A stretch of DNA of 64,000 nt from Cellulomonas denverensis (GTDB lineage Bacteria > Actinomycetota > Actinomycetes > Actinomycetales > Cellulomonadaceae). Numbering within the stretch: position 1 is the stretch's first letter; each line of letters opens with the position of its first letter. Both the position numbers and the translations under genes were made by a program. The notes under the pieces were generated by a model. That model was not told where the DNA came from. It made no database searches and saw only the letters and a program-made list of their open reading frames with translations. The stretch spans positions 124,001-188,000 of the forward strand of contig NZ_JAAXOX010000003.1 in assembly GCF_012396125.1 (NCBI RefSeq), read 5' to 3'. Below, in pieces: positions 38,237-45,755 of the stretch.

Positions 38237-39670
38237 CCACCGTGGTGAGGCCGCCACCGTGGCGTTCGCCAGCTGCGCCACCCGGTTCCGGATGTCGGGC
38301 AGCAGGTTGTACAGCGCCTGGCCGGGGCAGGAGGTCAGGGCCGCGTCCCGGTGGGCGTAGATCGTGGGGAAGGTGACCACGGTGCCGGCCGGGTACTTGG
38401 AGGCCCCGCCCCCGGAGGTCATGGTGACACTGGCGTTCGCCTGGATCCGGTGCACCGCGAACTTCCAGGCGATCAGCTGGCTGATGCTCTCGGCCAGGGC
38501 GCCGGACGGGCCGTAGCTGGAATAGTCGCCGATCGCGGCGACGCCGATGGTCCGGCTGTTGAAGCCACCGGTGTGCACGCCGACCACGGTGGAGGTGATG
38601 CCACCGGCCCGGCCCTCGAAGATCCGGCCGTACTGGTCGACCAGGAAGTTGTAGCCGATGTCGCACCAACCGCGGCCACCGGCCGCCTCCGGACGGGTGT
38701 GGTAGGCGTAGAAGCCGCGGATGATGCCCGGCACGGCGGCGGCGGTGTACCCGTTCGCGGAGGCGGTGTGGTGCACCGCGGCCGAGACCATCGAGCGCGA
38801 GTAGTCCGGGGTGCAGCCGCGCAGGCTCTCGTCGGCACCCCAGCCGGCCCGGCTGATGATCCCGGGCTGGGCGAGGGCGGCGGTGCGGACCGTGCCGGTG
38901 TCGGTGGCGGTGCCGAGGTTCTGGAACACCGCGGTGGTGTCCGACGCCGTGGTTGCGGTGGTGCTCCCGGTGCCGTCGACGGTGGCACCGACATCCGCAG
39001 GGTCGCTGCCCGGGTCGATCAGCACCGCCTTGAGGCCGGTGACGGTGCCGGAGGCCGCCTCGGCCCAGATCTGCACGCCGTCCGCGCCGACCGCGACGAT
39101 CGGGTCAGTGCCGTCCCGGTCGCCGGAGGTCTCGGCGTCGTCGGTGCCGTCGTCCGGCCCGATGTCGGAGGACTCCAGGCCGGACCAGTCGGTCCATTCG
39201 CCGTCGATCCGGACCCGGTAGCGGATCTGCACGCCTTCCAGGCCCTCCGTGCGGTCCCAGGTCACGCCCAGGACGCTGAAGTCGGCGGTGTCGAGCTCGG
39301 TGGTCAGGACATCCGGGGCGGCCTCGGTGGTCTGCTCCGGTGCGGGCGCCTCGGTGGGGTCGGGTGACGGGCTCGGCGCGGCGGTGATCGTCGGGTCCGC
39401 GGTCGGCTCGCTGGTGGGGTCCGGCTCCGGTCCGGCGGCGCGCTGCACCGAGGCGGCCGGGTCCTGCGCGCCCTCCTCGGTGGGCACCGATTCCGGGTCG
39501 GGCAGCGCGGCCAGGTCGGCGGTCTCCACCCCGTCCAGGTCCAGCTCGGTGACCGACAGGTCGTCCGAGCCGGCAGCCTGGGCCGGTTCGGCGGTGCCGG
39601 GCACGGCCGCGAGCAGGGTGGCGATCAGCGCGGTGCTGAGCACGGTGGTGACGAGTCGGCGCGACCGCAT
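36695..39670 (-). CDS. Secreted N-acetylmuramoyl-L-alanine amidase (PGRP/Amidase_2) with C-terminal repeats
   Basis: Peptidoglycan amidase of 991 residues. Signal peptide about 1-33; disordered acidic Pro/Thr/Glu-rich region about 50-125; a beta-rich region about 125-265; amidase/PGRP domain about 272-460; five repeats of ~100 residues from about 479 to the end. Zinc ligands of the T7-lysozyme type are visible: H300 in VHHTAS, H440 in YAHRDA and C448 in TSCPG, with the 8-residue H-to-C spacing kept. The catalytic-type tyrosine lies in GYNFLVDQYGRIFEGR. The repeats contain [13 protein letters not shown] and paired cysteines and match those of the 796-residue protein. ATG start with GGGGGAGA upstream. 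Similar amidases with such repeats occur in other actinobacteria; the repeat function is not known to me. Confidence 0.92.
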   Translation of the reverse strand: MRSRRLVTTVLSTALIATLLAAVPGTAEPAQAAGSDDLSVTELDLDGVETADLAALPDPESVPTEEGAQDPAASVQRAAGPEPDPTSEPTADPTITAAPSPSPDPTEAPAPEQTTEAAPDVLTTELDTADFSVLGVTWDRTEGLEGVQIRYRVRIDGEWTDWSGLESSDIGPDDGTDDAETSGDRDGTDPIVAVGADGVQIWAEAASGTVTGLKAVLIDPGSDPADVGATVDGTGSTTATTASDTTAVFQNLGTATDTGTVRTAALAQPGIISRAGWGADESLRGCTPDYSRSMVSAAVHHTASANGYTAAAVPGIIRGFYAYHTRPEAAGGRGWCDIGYNFLVDQYGRIFEGRAGGITSTVVGVHTGGFNSRTIGVAAIGDYSSYGPSGALAESISQLIAWKFAVHRIQANASVTMTSGGGASKYPAGTVVTFPTIYAHRDAALTSCPGQALYNLLPDIRNRVAQLANATVAASPRWSLDSLSATSGGIALRGWAFDPDSDVALPVRVSVDGAVQTLTANQSRPDVASSFGVGPNHGFSGTVTAGNGRHLVCVSIGNVGAGQDVVIACDWLTVQNAAPIGNLDAIGTTPTSISVRGWALDPDTRDPIRVHVYVDGRAVQALTADQPRPDIDRAYGKGPNHGFDATIDATGGRHEVCLYLINQPAGANVRLTCRTVDVGKPPMGVIDAVATSAGSVSLSGWALDPDTTDSIRVHAYVDGKGTTAVTADRSRPDVGRAHGLGDAHGFAITLPVADGTHEVCLFLINTPSGPNTKLCRTVTVRNAAPFGRLDTMSSTAQGVTFSGWALDPDTTDPIRLHVYVDGTSVQALTADRTRTDVGRAYGQGDDHGFSGSVPLSTGRHQVCLYLINTPTGSNPLLTCRDVTVTNAAPVGALDAVTPSGGGQMRVRGWALDTDVDTPVSVHLYLDGGIVQRVSAEQSRPDVGRARGTDGMHGFDTTVQAAAGRHELCAYAINQPVGPNTRLGCMTVDVTD

Positions 39671-39748
39671 GGTCTCCCCCTCAAGCAGCGGACAGTCGGT
39701 GCACAGCGCACCACCCTTGGGGCGATCTGTCGCGCCGACGCGCCGGGC

Positions 39749-40876
39749 TCAGCCCCGCCGTCCGGCCACGGTCCGGTAGACCTCCAGGTGGGTGCGGGCG
39801 GCCCGGGCCCAGGTGAACGAGGCGGCCCGCGCGGCCGCGGCGGCGCCCAGGGCGGCCCGCCGGTCCGGGTCGTCGAGCAGGGCGCGCAGCTCGGCGGCGA
39901 TGTCGTCGACCCCGGTGCCGCAGTAGGCCACCGCGTCGCCACCGACCTCCGGCAGCGACAGCTCCCGGGTGGTCAGCACCGTGGCACCGCAGGCCATCGC
40001 CTCCAGCACCGGCAGGCCGAAGCCCTCGCCCAGGCTGGGGTAGGCCAGCACGGTGGCCCCGGCCAGGAAGCCCGGCAGGTCCGCCAGCGGCAGGTAGCCC
40101 GGCACCCGGACGGTCAGGTGGCCGGGCACCTCGGCCAGGGCGGCCTCGACCTGGTCGTCCCAGCCCTTGGCGCCGGCCAGCACCAGCGCCGGTGGCCGGT
40201 CCAGCCCGTCGCAGGCGCGCACCCAGGCCCGGATCAGGGCGGGCACGTTCTTGCGCGGCTCCAGCGTGCCGAGGAAGCCGACATAGGGCGCGTCGCCGAT
40301 GTCCAGCGTGGCCCGCACCCGGTCCCGCTCGGCGGCATCGACGGCGTGGAACCGGCCGTGGTCGACGCCGTGGTAGGCCACCGTCATCCGCCGCTCCGGG
40401 CAGCCGGTGGCGCGGGCCACCTCGGACCGGGTGGCGGCCGACGGCACCACCATCGCCCCGGCCAGTCGTACCGCCAGCCGGATCCAGGTCCGGAAGAACG
40501 TCCCCTTCGACCGCAGGTGCAGCTCGGGGTCGGAGAAGAACGTGGCGTCGTGCAGGGTGTCCACCACCCGCCGGGCCACCAGCACCGGCAGGGTGTAGTG
40601 CGGGGAGTGGATCACGTCGGCGCGCACCCGGGCCGCGAGCAACGGCAGGCCGGTCTGCTCCCACACCATCCGCACCGGGCGCCGGGCCGCCACGCCCGGG
40701 GCAGCGATCACCCGCGCCGACGGTGCCAGCGCCCGGTAGTGCGCGACGTCGCGCTGCTGGACCGCCAGCACCAGGTCGGCACCGAGCCGGTCCAGCTCCG
40801 GGACCAGCTCGTCCACGTAGCGGCCGACGCCGCCCCGGTCGACCGGGACGGCAGTGGCGTCCAGCAGTACCCGCAT
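39749..40876 (-). CDS. GT4-family glycosyltransferase
   Basis: GT-B fold enzyme of 375 residues. N-terminal domain: DRGGVGRYVDELV near 13-25 and HSPHYTLPV near 90. C-terminal domain: FLGTLEPRKNVPALI near 200-214, and YPSLGEGFGLPVLEAMACG near 280-298 containing the E-x7-E nucleotide-sugar motif. It is related in layout to the GT4 enzyme at 29653-30738, so both may be mannosyl- or deoxyhexosyltransferases. ATG start with AAGGAGG about 9 bases upstream. It lies upstream of the amidase on the same strand (78-base gap) and is divergent from the GacI-like gene. Confidence 0.9.
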   Translation of the reverse strand: MRVLLDATAVPVDRGGVGRYVDELVPELDRLGADLVLAVQQRDVAHYRALAPSARVIAAPGVAARRPVRMVWEQTGLPLLAARVRADVIHSPHYTLPVLVARRVVDTLHDATFFSDPELHLRSKGTFFRTWIRLAVRLAGAMVVPSAATRSEVARATGCPERRMTVAYHGVDHGRFHAVDAAERDRVRATLDIGDAPYVGFLGTLEPRKNVPALIRAWVRACDGLDRPPALVLAGAKGWDDQVEAALAEVPGHLTVRVPGYLPLADLPGFLAGATVLAYPSLGEGFGLPVLEAMACGATVLTTRELSLPEVGGDAVAYCGTGVDDIAAELRALLDDPDRRAALGAAAAARAASFTWARAARTHLEVYRTVAGRRG

Positions 40877-40925
40877 CGGTGGCGTCCTCCTTCGTCGGCC
40901 GGGGCAGTGCCCGGTGTCACCCGGC

Positions 40926-40931
40926 TAAGGT
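40926..40931 (+). promoter_or_regulatory. Candidate leaderless -10 element (TAAGGT)
   Basis: TAAGGT lies 8 bases before the GTG at 40940, start of the four-gene GacI/GacJ-like run. No Shine-Dalgarno sequence follows it. Confidence 0.45.
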
Positions 40932-40939
40932 AATGGCCC

Positions 40940-41686
40940 GTGAGCGACGAGCTGCGATCCAGGCTTCTGGTGATCGTCCCCGCCTGGAACGAGCGGGAGG
41001 CGCTGCCCGGCGTCCTGGCCGAATTGGCGCGGGAGCTGCCGGAGGCCGATGTCCTGGTGGTGAACGACGGCTCGACCGACGGCACGGCCGATGTCGCGCG
41101 GGCGGCCGGCACCGCGATGGTGCTGGATTTGCCCCTCAATCTCGGGGTGGGCGGCGCGATGCGGGCCGGCTACCGGTTCGCCGCCCGGGAGGGTTACGGC
41201 GCCGCGGTCCAGGTGGACGCGGACGGCCAGCACGACCCGGCGGACGTGCGCCGGGTGGTCGAGACGCTGGCCGCGGAGTCCGCAGACGTGGTGATCGGCG
41301 CCCGGTTCGCCGGGGTGGGCTCCTACAGCGTGCGCGGTCCCCGGCGCTGGGCGATGTCGGTGCTGTCCGGGGTGCTGTCCCGGATCGCCGGCACCAGGCT
41401 CACCGACACCACCTCCGGCTTCCGGGCCTCCAACCGGCGGGCGATCGCGCTATTCGCCAACGAGTACCCGGCCGAGTACCTGGGCGACACCGTCGAGTCC
41501 CTGGTGATCGCCTGCCGCTCCGGACTGGTGGTCCGCCAGGTGGGGGTGCAGATGCGGCCCCGGGCCGGCGGCACTCCGTCGCACAACCCGATCAAGGCGG
41601 CGATCTTCCTCGGCCGCGCGGTCTTCGCGCTGCTGATCGCCCTCACCCGCCCGCTGGGCCAGGCTCCGGCAGGGGTGCACCGATGA
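40940..41686 (+). CDS. DPM/GacI-like polyprenyl-phosphate glycosyltransferase
   Basis: GT2 enzyme of 248 residues that would attach a sugar to a polyprenyl phosphate on the cytoplasmic face. Motifs: VIVPAWNERE near 11-20, VVNDGSTDGT near 39-48, QVDADGQHDP near 93-102 and DTTSGFRASNR near 154-164. Unlike GtrB it has no C-terminal helix pair, only one hydrophobic stretch near the end. It is coupled (ATGA overlap) to a DUF2304 protein. In Streptococcus pyogenes, the equivalent pair GacI (GT2) and GacJ (DUF2304) makes a lipid-linked sugar for side chains on a rhamnose polymer. The same arrangement here, beside rmlC/rmlD, suggests a similar role. Confidence 0.88.
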   Translation: MSDELRSRLLVIVPAWNEREALPGVLAELARELPEADVLVVNDGSTDGTADVARAAGTAMVLDLPLNLGVGGAMRAGYRFAAREGYGAAVQVDADGQHDPADVRRVVETLAAESADVVIGARFAGVGSYSVRGPRRWAMSVLSGVLSRIAGTRLTDTTSGFRASNRRAIALFANEYPAEYLGDTVESLVIACRSGLVVRQVGVQMRPRAGGTPSHNPIKAAIFLGRAVFALLIALTRPLGQAPAGVHR

Positions 41687-42114
41687 TGACCGGTTACTGG
41701 TTCGCCCTGGGCGCCTGCCTGCTGCTGCTGGTGTTCCTGGTGGTGCTGATGCGCACCCGCCGGATCCGGGAGAAGTACGCGCTGATCTGGGTGGCGCTGA
41801 CCGCCGGGGTCTGCATCGTCGGGGCCTTTCCATCCGCGGTGGCGTGGCTGGCGCGACTGGTCGGGGTGCAGACGCCGAGCAACCTGCTGTTCGCCTTTGC
41901 CCTGGTCCTGCTGCTGCTGGTCTGCATTCAGCTCTCGGTGGAGATGACCACGATGGAGGAGGAGGCCCGCACCCTCACCGAGGAGGTCGCCCTGCTCCGC
42001 TTCGACCTGGAACGGCTCGCGGCCGGCAGCCCGCGCCAGGGCCGGGGGTCGCACCCGCCGGTGACCGGCCCGACGCCGGTGGTGCCCGCCCAGGCCCAGG
42101 ACGGCACCGAGTGA
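41683..42114 (+). CDS. DUF2304 membrane protein (GacJ-like)
   Basis: Small protein of 143 residues with three membrane helices at about 3-22, 33-52 and 68-86, separated by the basic TRRIREKYALIW segment typical of DUF2304. A short coiled coil (about 90-115) and a proline-rich tail follow. The family member GacJ forms a complex with, and stimulates, its GT2 partner. The ATG overlaps the stop of the GT2 gene, and its own stop overlaps the next GT2 start (GTGA), so the three proteins are made in step. The C-terminal coiled coil plus tail is longer than in the minimal family form. Confidence 0.85.
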   Translation: MMTGYWFALGACLLLLVFLVVLMRTRRIREKYALIWVALTAGVCIVGAFPSAVAWLARLVGVQTPSNLLFAFALVLLLLVCIQLSVEMTTMEEEARTLTEEVALLRFDLERLAAGSPRQGRGSHPPVTGPTPVVPAQAQDGTE

Positions 42115-42992
42115 TCGACCTGCTAGTCCCGTACTACGGCGACCCCGACTACTTCCGCGCCACCGTGCGCAGCGTCCTGGCGCAGACCAGCGACCAGTGG
42201 CGGCTGATCGTCGTCGACGACGCCAACCCCGACCCGTGGGCCGGACCCTGGCTGGCGTCGTTGGGCGAGGACCGGATCGTCTACCACCGCAATGCGGAGA
42301 ACCGGGGGATCGCCGAGGTCTTCCGGCAGTGCGTGGCGCTGGCCGAGGCCGACCTGCTGGCCGTGCCCGGCTCGGACGACCTGCTCGACCCCGGCTACGT
42401 CGAGGTGGTGCTGGCCGCGCACCGGCGGTTCCCGCACGCCGACATCATCCAGCCCGGGGTCCGGGTGATCGACGAGCACGGTGAGCCGTCCGCGCCGCTG
42501 GCCGACCGGGTCAAGCAGCAGCTGATCCGGCCCCGGGGCAGCGGCACCCGGGTGCTGTCCGGCGAGCCGCTGGCGGTCAGCCTGCTGCACGGCGACTGGC
42601 TGTACTGGCCGTCGCTGGTGTTCCGCCGCGAGGCGGTGCAGGCGGTGCCGTTCCGGCCCGGGCTGCCGATCATCCTCGACCTGGCACTGGTGCTGGACAT
42701 GCTGGTCGCCGGCAGTGAGCTGGTGGTGGAGCCCACCGAGTGCTTCGCGTACCGGCGGCACAGCGAGAGCGCCTCCTCGGTGAAGCTGCTGGACGGCAGC
42801 CGGTTCGCCGGTGAACGCGAGTACTTCGAGCTCGCGGCCACGCTGATGACCGGCCACGGCTGGCACCGGGCGGCGCGGGCGGCCCGGTTGCGCGTGACCT
42901 CGCGGCTGTACGCGGTGACGCTGCTGCCGACGGCACTGCGGCGGCGGCCCTCCGCGCTGCCGACCCTGCTGCGCCACGCGCTCGGGCGCTGA
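42111..42992 (+). CDS. GT2 glycosyltransferase
   Basis: GT-A fold enzyme of 293 residues. It begins directly at the domain (DLLVPYYGDP), then SVLAQTSDQWRLIVVDDANPDP near 21-42, and GSDDLLDPGY near 86-95, which contains the metal-binding-like DD. A WLYWPSLVFRREAV segment lies near 163-176, then a basic helical C-terminus. No membrane helix. GTG start overlaps the DUF2304 stop; the next gene starts 2 bases after its stop. It probably extends the lipid-linked glycan made or modified by this run; sugar unknown. Confidence 0.87.
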   Translation: MIDLLVPYYGDPDYFRATVRSVLAQTSDQWRLIVVDDANPDPWAGPWLASLGEDRIVYHRNAENRGIAEVFRQCVALAEADLLAVPGSDDLLDPGYVEVVLAAHRRFPHADIIQPGVRVIDEHGEPSAPLADRVKQQLIRPRGSGTRVLSGEPLAVSLLHGDWLYWPSLVFRREAVQAVPFRPGLPIILDLALVLDMLVAGSELVVEPTECFAYRRHSESASSVKLLDGSRFAGEREYFELAATLMTGHGWHRAARAARLRVTSRLYAVTLLPTALRRRPSALPTLLRHALGR

Positions 42993-42994
42993 CG

Positions 42995-45010
42995 ATGATC
43001 ACACCGACCCACGCACACCTGCCCGGCGCGGGCGGAGAGGACGGCACCACCGTGAGCACCGAGGCCGCCCCGGCGTCGCACCGCGCCACCCACCGACGCG
43101 ACTGGCTACGACGCCTGCCCTCGCCCTGGATCGGGGTGCCGGTGCTGGTGTACCTACTCCTGACCGTCTGCGGCGTGACGATGTCGTCGATCGGGATCGA
43201 CTCACTGCGCGAGGACCCCACCGGGGCGACCTCGGATCAACTGGGCGACGCCACGCTGATCCGCACCGACGAGTACCTGACCTCGAGCCCGATGGCGATC
43301 GGCGTGATGGCCACCGGGCAGGGAGAGGATCTCAACCCGCTCACCGCACCGCAGGGCTTTACCAGCATGCTGCCCACCTCCCCGGTGTCCAGCGTGGTGC
43401 TGGCCGAGAACGCCGTGCTGCGGCTCGGCAGTGTGCTGCCGGACCAGATGCTGTTCGCCGCGCGCTGGTGGTTGCCCACACTGCTGCTGTTCCTGGGCAT
43501 GCCGGCCCTGCTGCGCCCGCTGGTCGGCAGCCGGTGGCCCGGACTGTTCGCCGCCGTGCTGATCGCGTTCTCCCCGGCCACCGCCTGGTGGTCGCTGTCG
43601 CCGCTGAGCCTGTGGGGCTTCACGGTCGCGGGCACCGCCGCGCTGTACCGTGCCGCGACCGGAGCCGCGGAGCGGCGGCCGTGGTGGCGGAACCTGCTCT
43701 GGGCCGCGGCGGCTGCGCTGTTGCTGGCCCGGACACCGCTGCACTACCAGCCGTGGGCGATCACCGCGGCACCGGCCATCCTCGCGGTGGGCATCGTGCC
43801 ACTGCTGGTCCGGCGGGAGGGCCGCCGTGCCCGGATCCTGACCGTGGCCGTGGTGGGTGCCGCCTCGTTGCTGCTGGCCGCCGGGGTGTTCTGGGAGAAC
43901 CGCGCGTCGATCGCGGCCACCTCGGCCACCGTCTACCCGGGTGCTCGGAGCACCAGCGGGCACGCGGTGCCGATGGAACTGCTGTTCGGCGCGACCTCCC
44001 TTGGTGGGCTCAAGGACGCACCGCTCAGCCAGCTCAACCCGTCCGAGATCTCCTCCAGCTTCCTGATCGCCGGGGTGGTGGCGCTGCTGCTACTCCTGGT
44101 CGGGGTGCAGTTCCGCTCCGCCGAGCACCGGGCTGCAGTCTGGGCGCTGCTGGTGTGTGCGGCGCCCTGGGCCGCCTGGTCGGCGCTCAGCTTCGGCGGG
44201 ATCGGCCATCGCATCCCGCTGGCGAACCTGGTTACCCCGGAACGTGCGGCCACCATGCTCGGCTTCCTCGCCGTCCTGCTGCTGGCGCTCGTGCTGCCCG
44301 GCTGGCGGGAACGCGGCGGCTGGCGGGTGACCACCGGAACCGTGATCGCGGTGGTGTTGGTCGCGGGCTACGCCGCCTCCCGGCTGATGATGTCCACGAT
44401 GCCCGCCCTGACCACCCGGGAGGTGACGCTTTCGCTCGTGGTGCTCGGGCTGCTGGTCGGTCTGCTTGTCGCGCGGCCCCGATGGTGGGTGGGCTATGTC
44501 GCGAGCGGTGCCGCCGCCCTCCTGTTGGTCTGGCAGGTCAACCCGATCCTGATCGGTCTCGGCGATCTGCGCGGTTCCGCCGTCGCCCAGGAGATGCTCA
44601 CGCTGGGCGAGGAGTCGCGGGCCGACGGCGTGCTGTGGGCCAGCAACGACACCGGGGTGGACGCGCTGTTCGCCGCCACCGGGGTGCCGTCGCTGAGCAG
44701 CCGGCAGATGGCCGGACCGGATCAGGACGCGTGGCAGGCGCTCGACCCGGGCGGCGCCGCCGAGGGGGTCTGGAACCGGGGCGGCTCGTTCATCCAGTTC
44801 GCGTGGACCGACGACCCGACGCTGAGCTTCAGCAACCCGGCGCCGGACCGGATCCAGATCAGCGGCTCGGCATGCACCGTGCACGACCGGATCCCGGAAC
44901 TGGAGCGGGTGGTGTCGACCACCCCGCTGGACGCCGACTGTCTGACCGAGGTCGACACCTTCACCTGGGGTGGCGTCGAGCAGCGGGTGTACGAGGTCAC
45001 CGGCGCCTGA
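42995..45010 (+). CDS. Large polytopic membrane protein, GT-C-like
   Basis: Membrane protein of 671 residues. A cytoplasmic tail (to about 40) and first helix (45-63) lead to an extracellular loop with an acidic D92-E93 pair in IRTDEYLTSSP. About ten helices follow to residue 520, and then an extracellular domain of ~150 residues with two cysteines near the end. This is the layout of GT-C transferases that use polyprenyl-phosphate sugars; I do not recognise a specific family. As the last gene of the GacI/GacJ-like run it is the natural external transferase for their product. A GTG at 43052 with GAGAGG upstream is an alternative start, giving 652 residues. Its last 14 bases overlap the convergent GT2 gene. 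Confidence 0.75.
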   Translation: MITPTHAHLPGAGGEDGTTVSTEAAPASHRATHRRDWLRRLPSPWIGVPVLVYLLLTVCGVTMSSIGIDSLREDPTGATSDQLGDATLIRTDEYLTSSPMAIGVMATGQGEDLNPLTAPQGFTSMLPTSPVSSVVLAENAVLRLGSVLPDQMLFAARWWLPTLLLFLGMPALLRPLVGSRWPGLFAAVLIAFSPATAWWSLSPLSLWGFTVAGTAALYRAATGAAERRPWWRNLLWAAAAALLLARTPLHYQPWAITAAPAILAVGIVPLLVRREGRRARILTVAVVGAASLLLAAGVFWENRASIAATSATVYPGARSTSGHAVPMELLFGATSLGGLKDAPLSQLNPSEISSSFLIAGVVALLLLLVGVQFRSAEHRAAVWALLVCAAPWAAWSALSFGGIGHRIPLANLVTPERAATMLGFLAVLLLALVLPGWRERGGWRVTTGTVIAVVLVAGYAASRLMMSTMPALTTREVTLSLVVLGLLVGLLVARPRWWVGYVASGAAALLLVWQVNPILIGLGDLRGSAVAQEMLTLGEESRADGVLWASNDTGVDALFAATGVPSLSSRQMAGPDQDAWQALDPGGAAEGVWNRGGSFIQFAWTDDPTLSFSNPAPDRIQISGSACTVHDRIPELERVVSTTPLDADCLTEVDTFTWGGVEQRVYEVTGA

Positions 45011-45755
45011 GCCCGGGTCGGCCCCGCCGCAGCAGCAGCTCCACGCAGGCCCGGACCAGCATCCAGCGCGACCGCAGCACCATCAGCGGGCCGCGCGGGC
45101 GGTCCGGGCTGGCGTTGTCGTCGTGGAACCGGCGGCGCACCGTGCGCATGCCGAGATGCCGCATCCGGCCGTCCAGGTTGCCGTACAACGCGATCCACAG
45201 GTCGTGCGACTCGGTCAGCAGCGCGGGGAACGGCAGCACGGTGTCCAGCGCGCTGCGGCGCAGGCCCATCGCGCAGCCGTAGTACGGCATGTTCCCGGCC
45301 AGCACGCCGAGCACGTTGCGCAGCCGGTGACCGGAGGACCCCGGGCGCAGGTGCCAGTCGGCCTGGCCGTAGGGGCCACGGATCCGGTCCGGGCCGTCCA
45401 GCGTCGCCAGGTTGCTCGCCACCACATCCGCACCGGCCAGCGCCGCGGTCATCGCATCCACTCGGCCGGGCACCCAGACGTCGTCCTGGTCGGCGAGCAG
45501 CAGCAGGTCGCCGCGCGCCTCGGTCAGCGCCTGCTCGAAGGTCCGGACGTAACCGAGATTGTGCTCCCGGGCGATCAGCCGGATCCGGGGATCGGCCAGC
45601 GCCCGGACCCGGTCGACGGTGTCGTCGGGGGAGGCGTCGTCGACCACCACCACTTCGTCCTGCGGGCCGAGCTGGTCCAGGATCGACCGCAGTTGCTCGG
45701 CGACCCACGGGGCGCCCTTGTAGGTGGCCAGGCAGACGCTGATCCGCGGGCTCAT
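44997..45755 (-). CDS. GT2 glycosyltransferase (RfaG/WcaA-like, rhamnan type)
   Basis: GT-A enzyme of 252 residues. Motifs: SVCLATYKGAPWVAEQL near 5-21, VVVDDASPDDT near 38-48, LLADQDDVWVPGR near 87-99 and a MPYYGCAMGLRR segment near 152-163. The ADQDD-W motif is typical of the group that includes streptococcal rhamnan-synthesis transferases. ATG at 45755 overlaps the stop of the Wzx-like gene (ATGA). It is the last gene of the rmlC-wzx-GT2 run, and its end overlaps the convergent GT-C-like gene by 14 bases. A rhamnose donor is likely from context. Confidence 0.88.
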   Translation of the reverse strand: MSPRISVCLATYKGAPWVAEQLRSILDQLGPQDEVVVVDDASPDDTVDRVRALADPRIRLIAREHNLGYVRTFEQALTEARGDLLLLADQDDVWVPGRVDAMTAALAGADVVASNLATLDGPDRIRGPYGQADWHLRPGSSGHRLRNVLGVLAGNMPYYGCAMGLRRSALDTVLPFPALLTESHDLWIALYGNLDGRMRHLGMRTVRRRFHDDNASPDRPRGPLMVLRSRWMLVRACVELLLRRGRPGLRRR

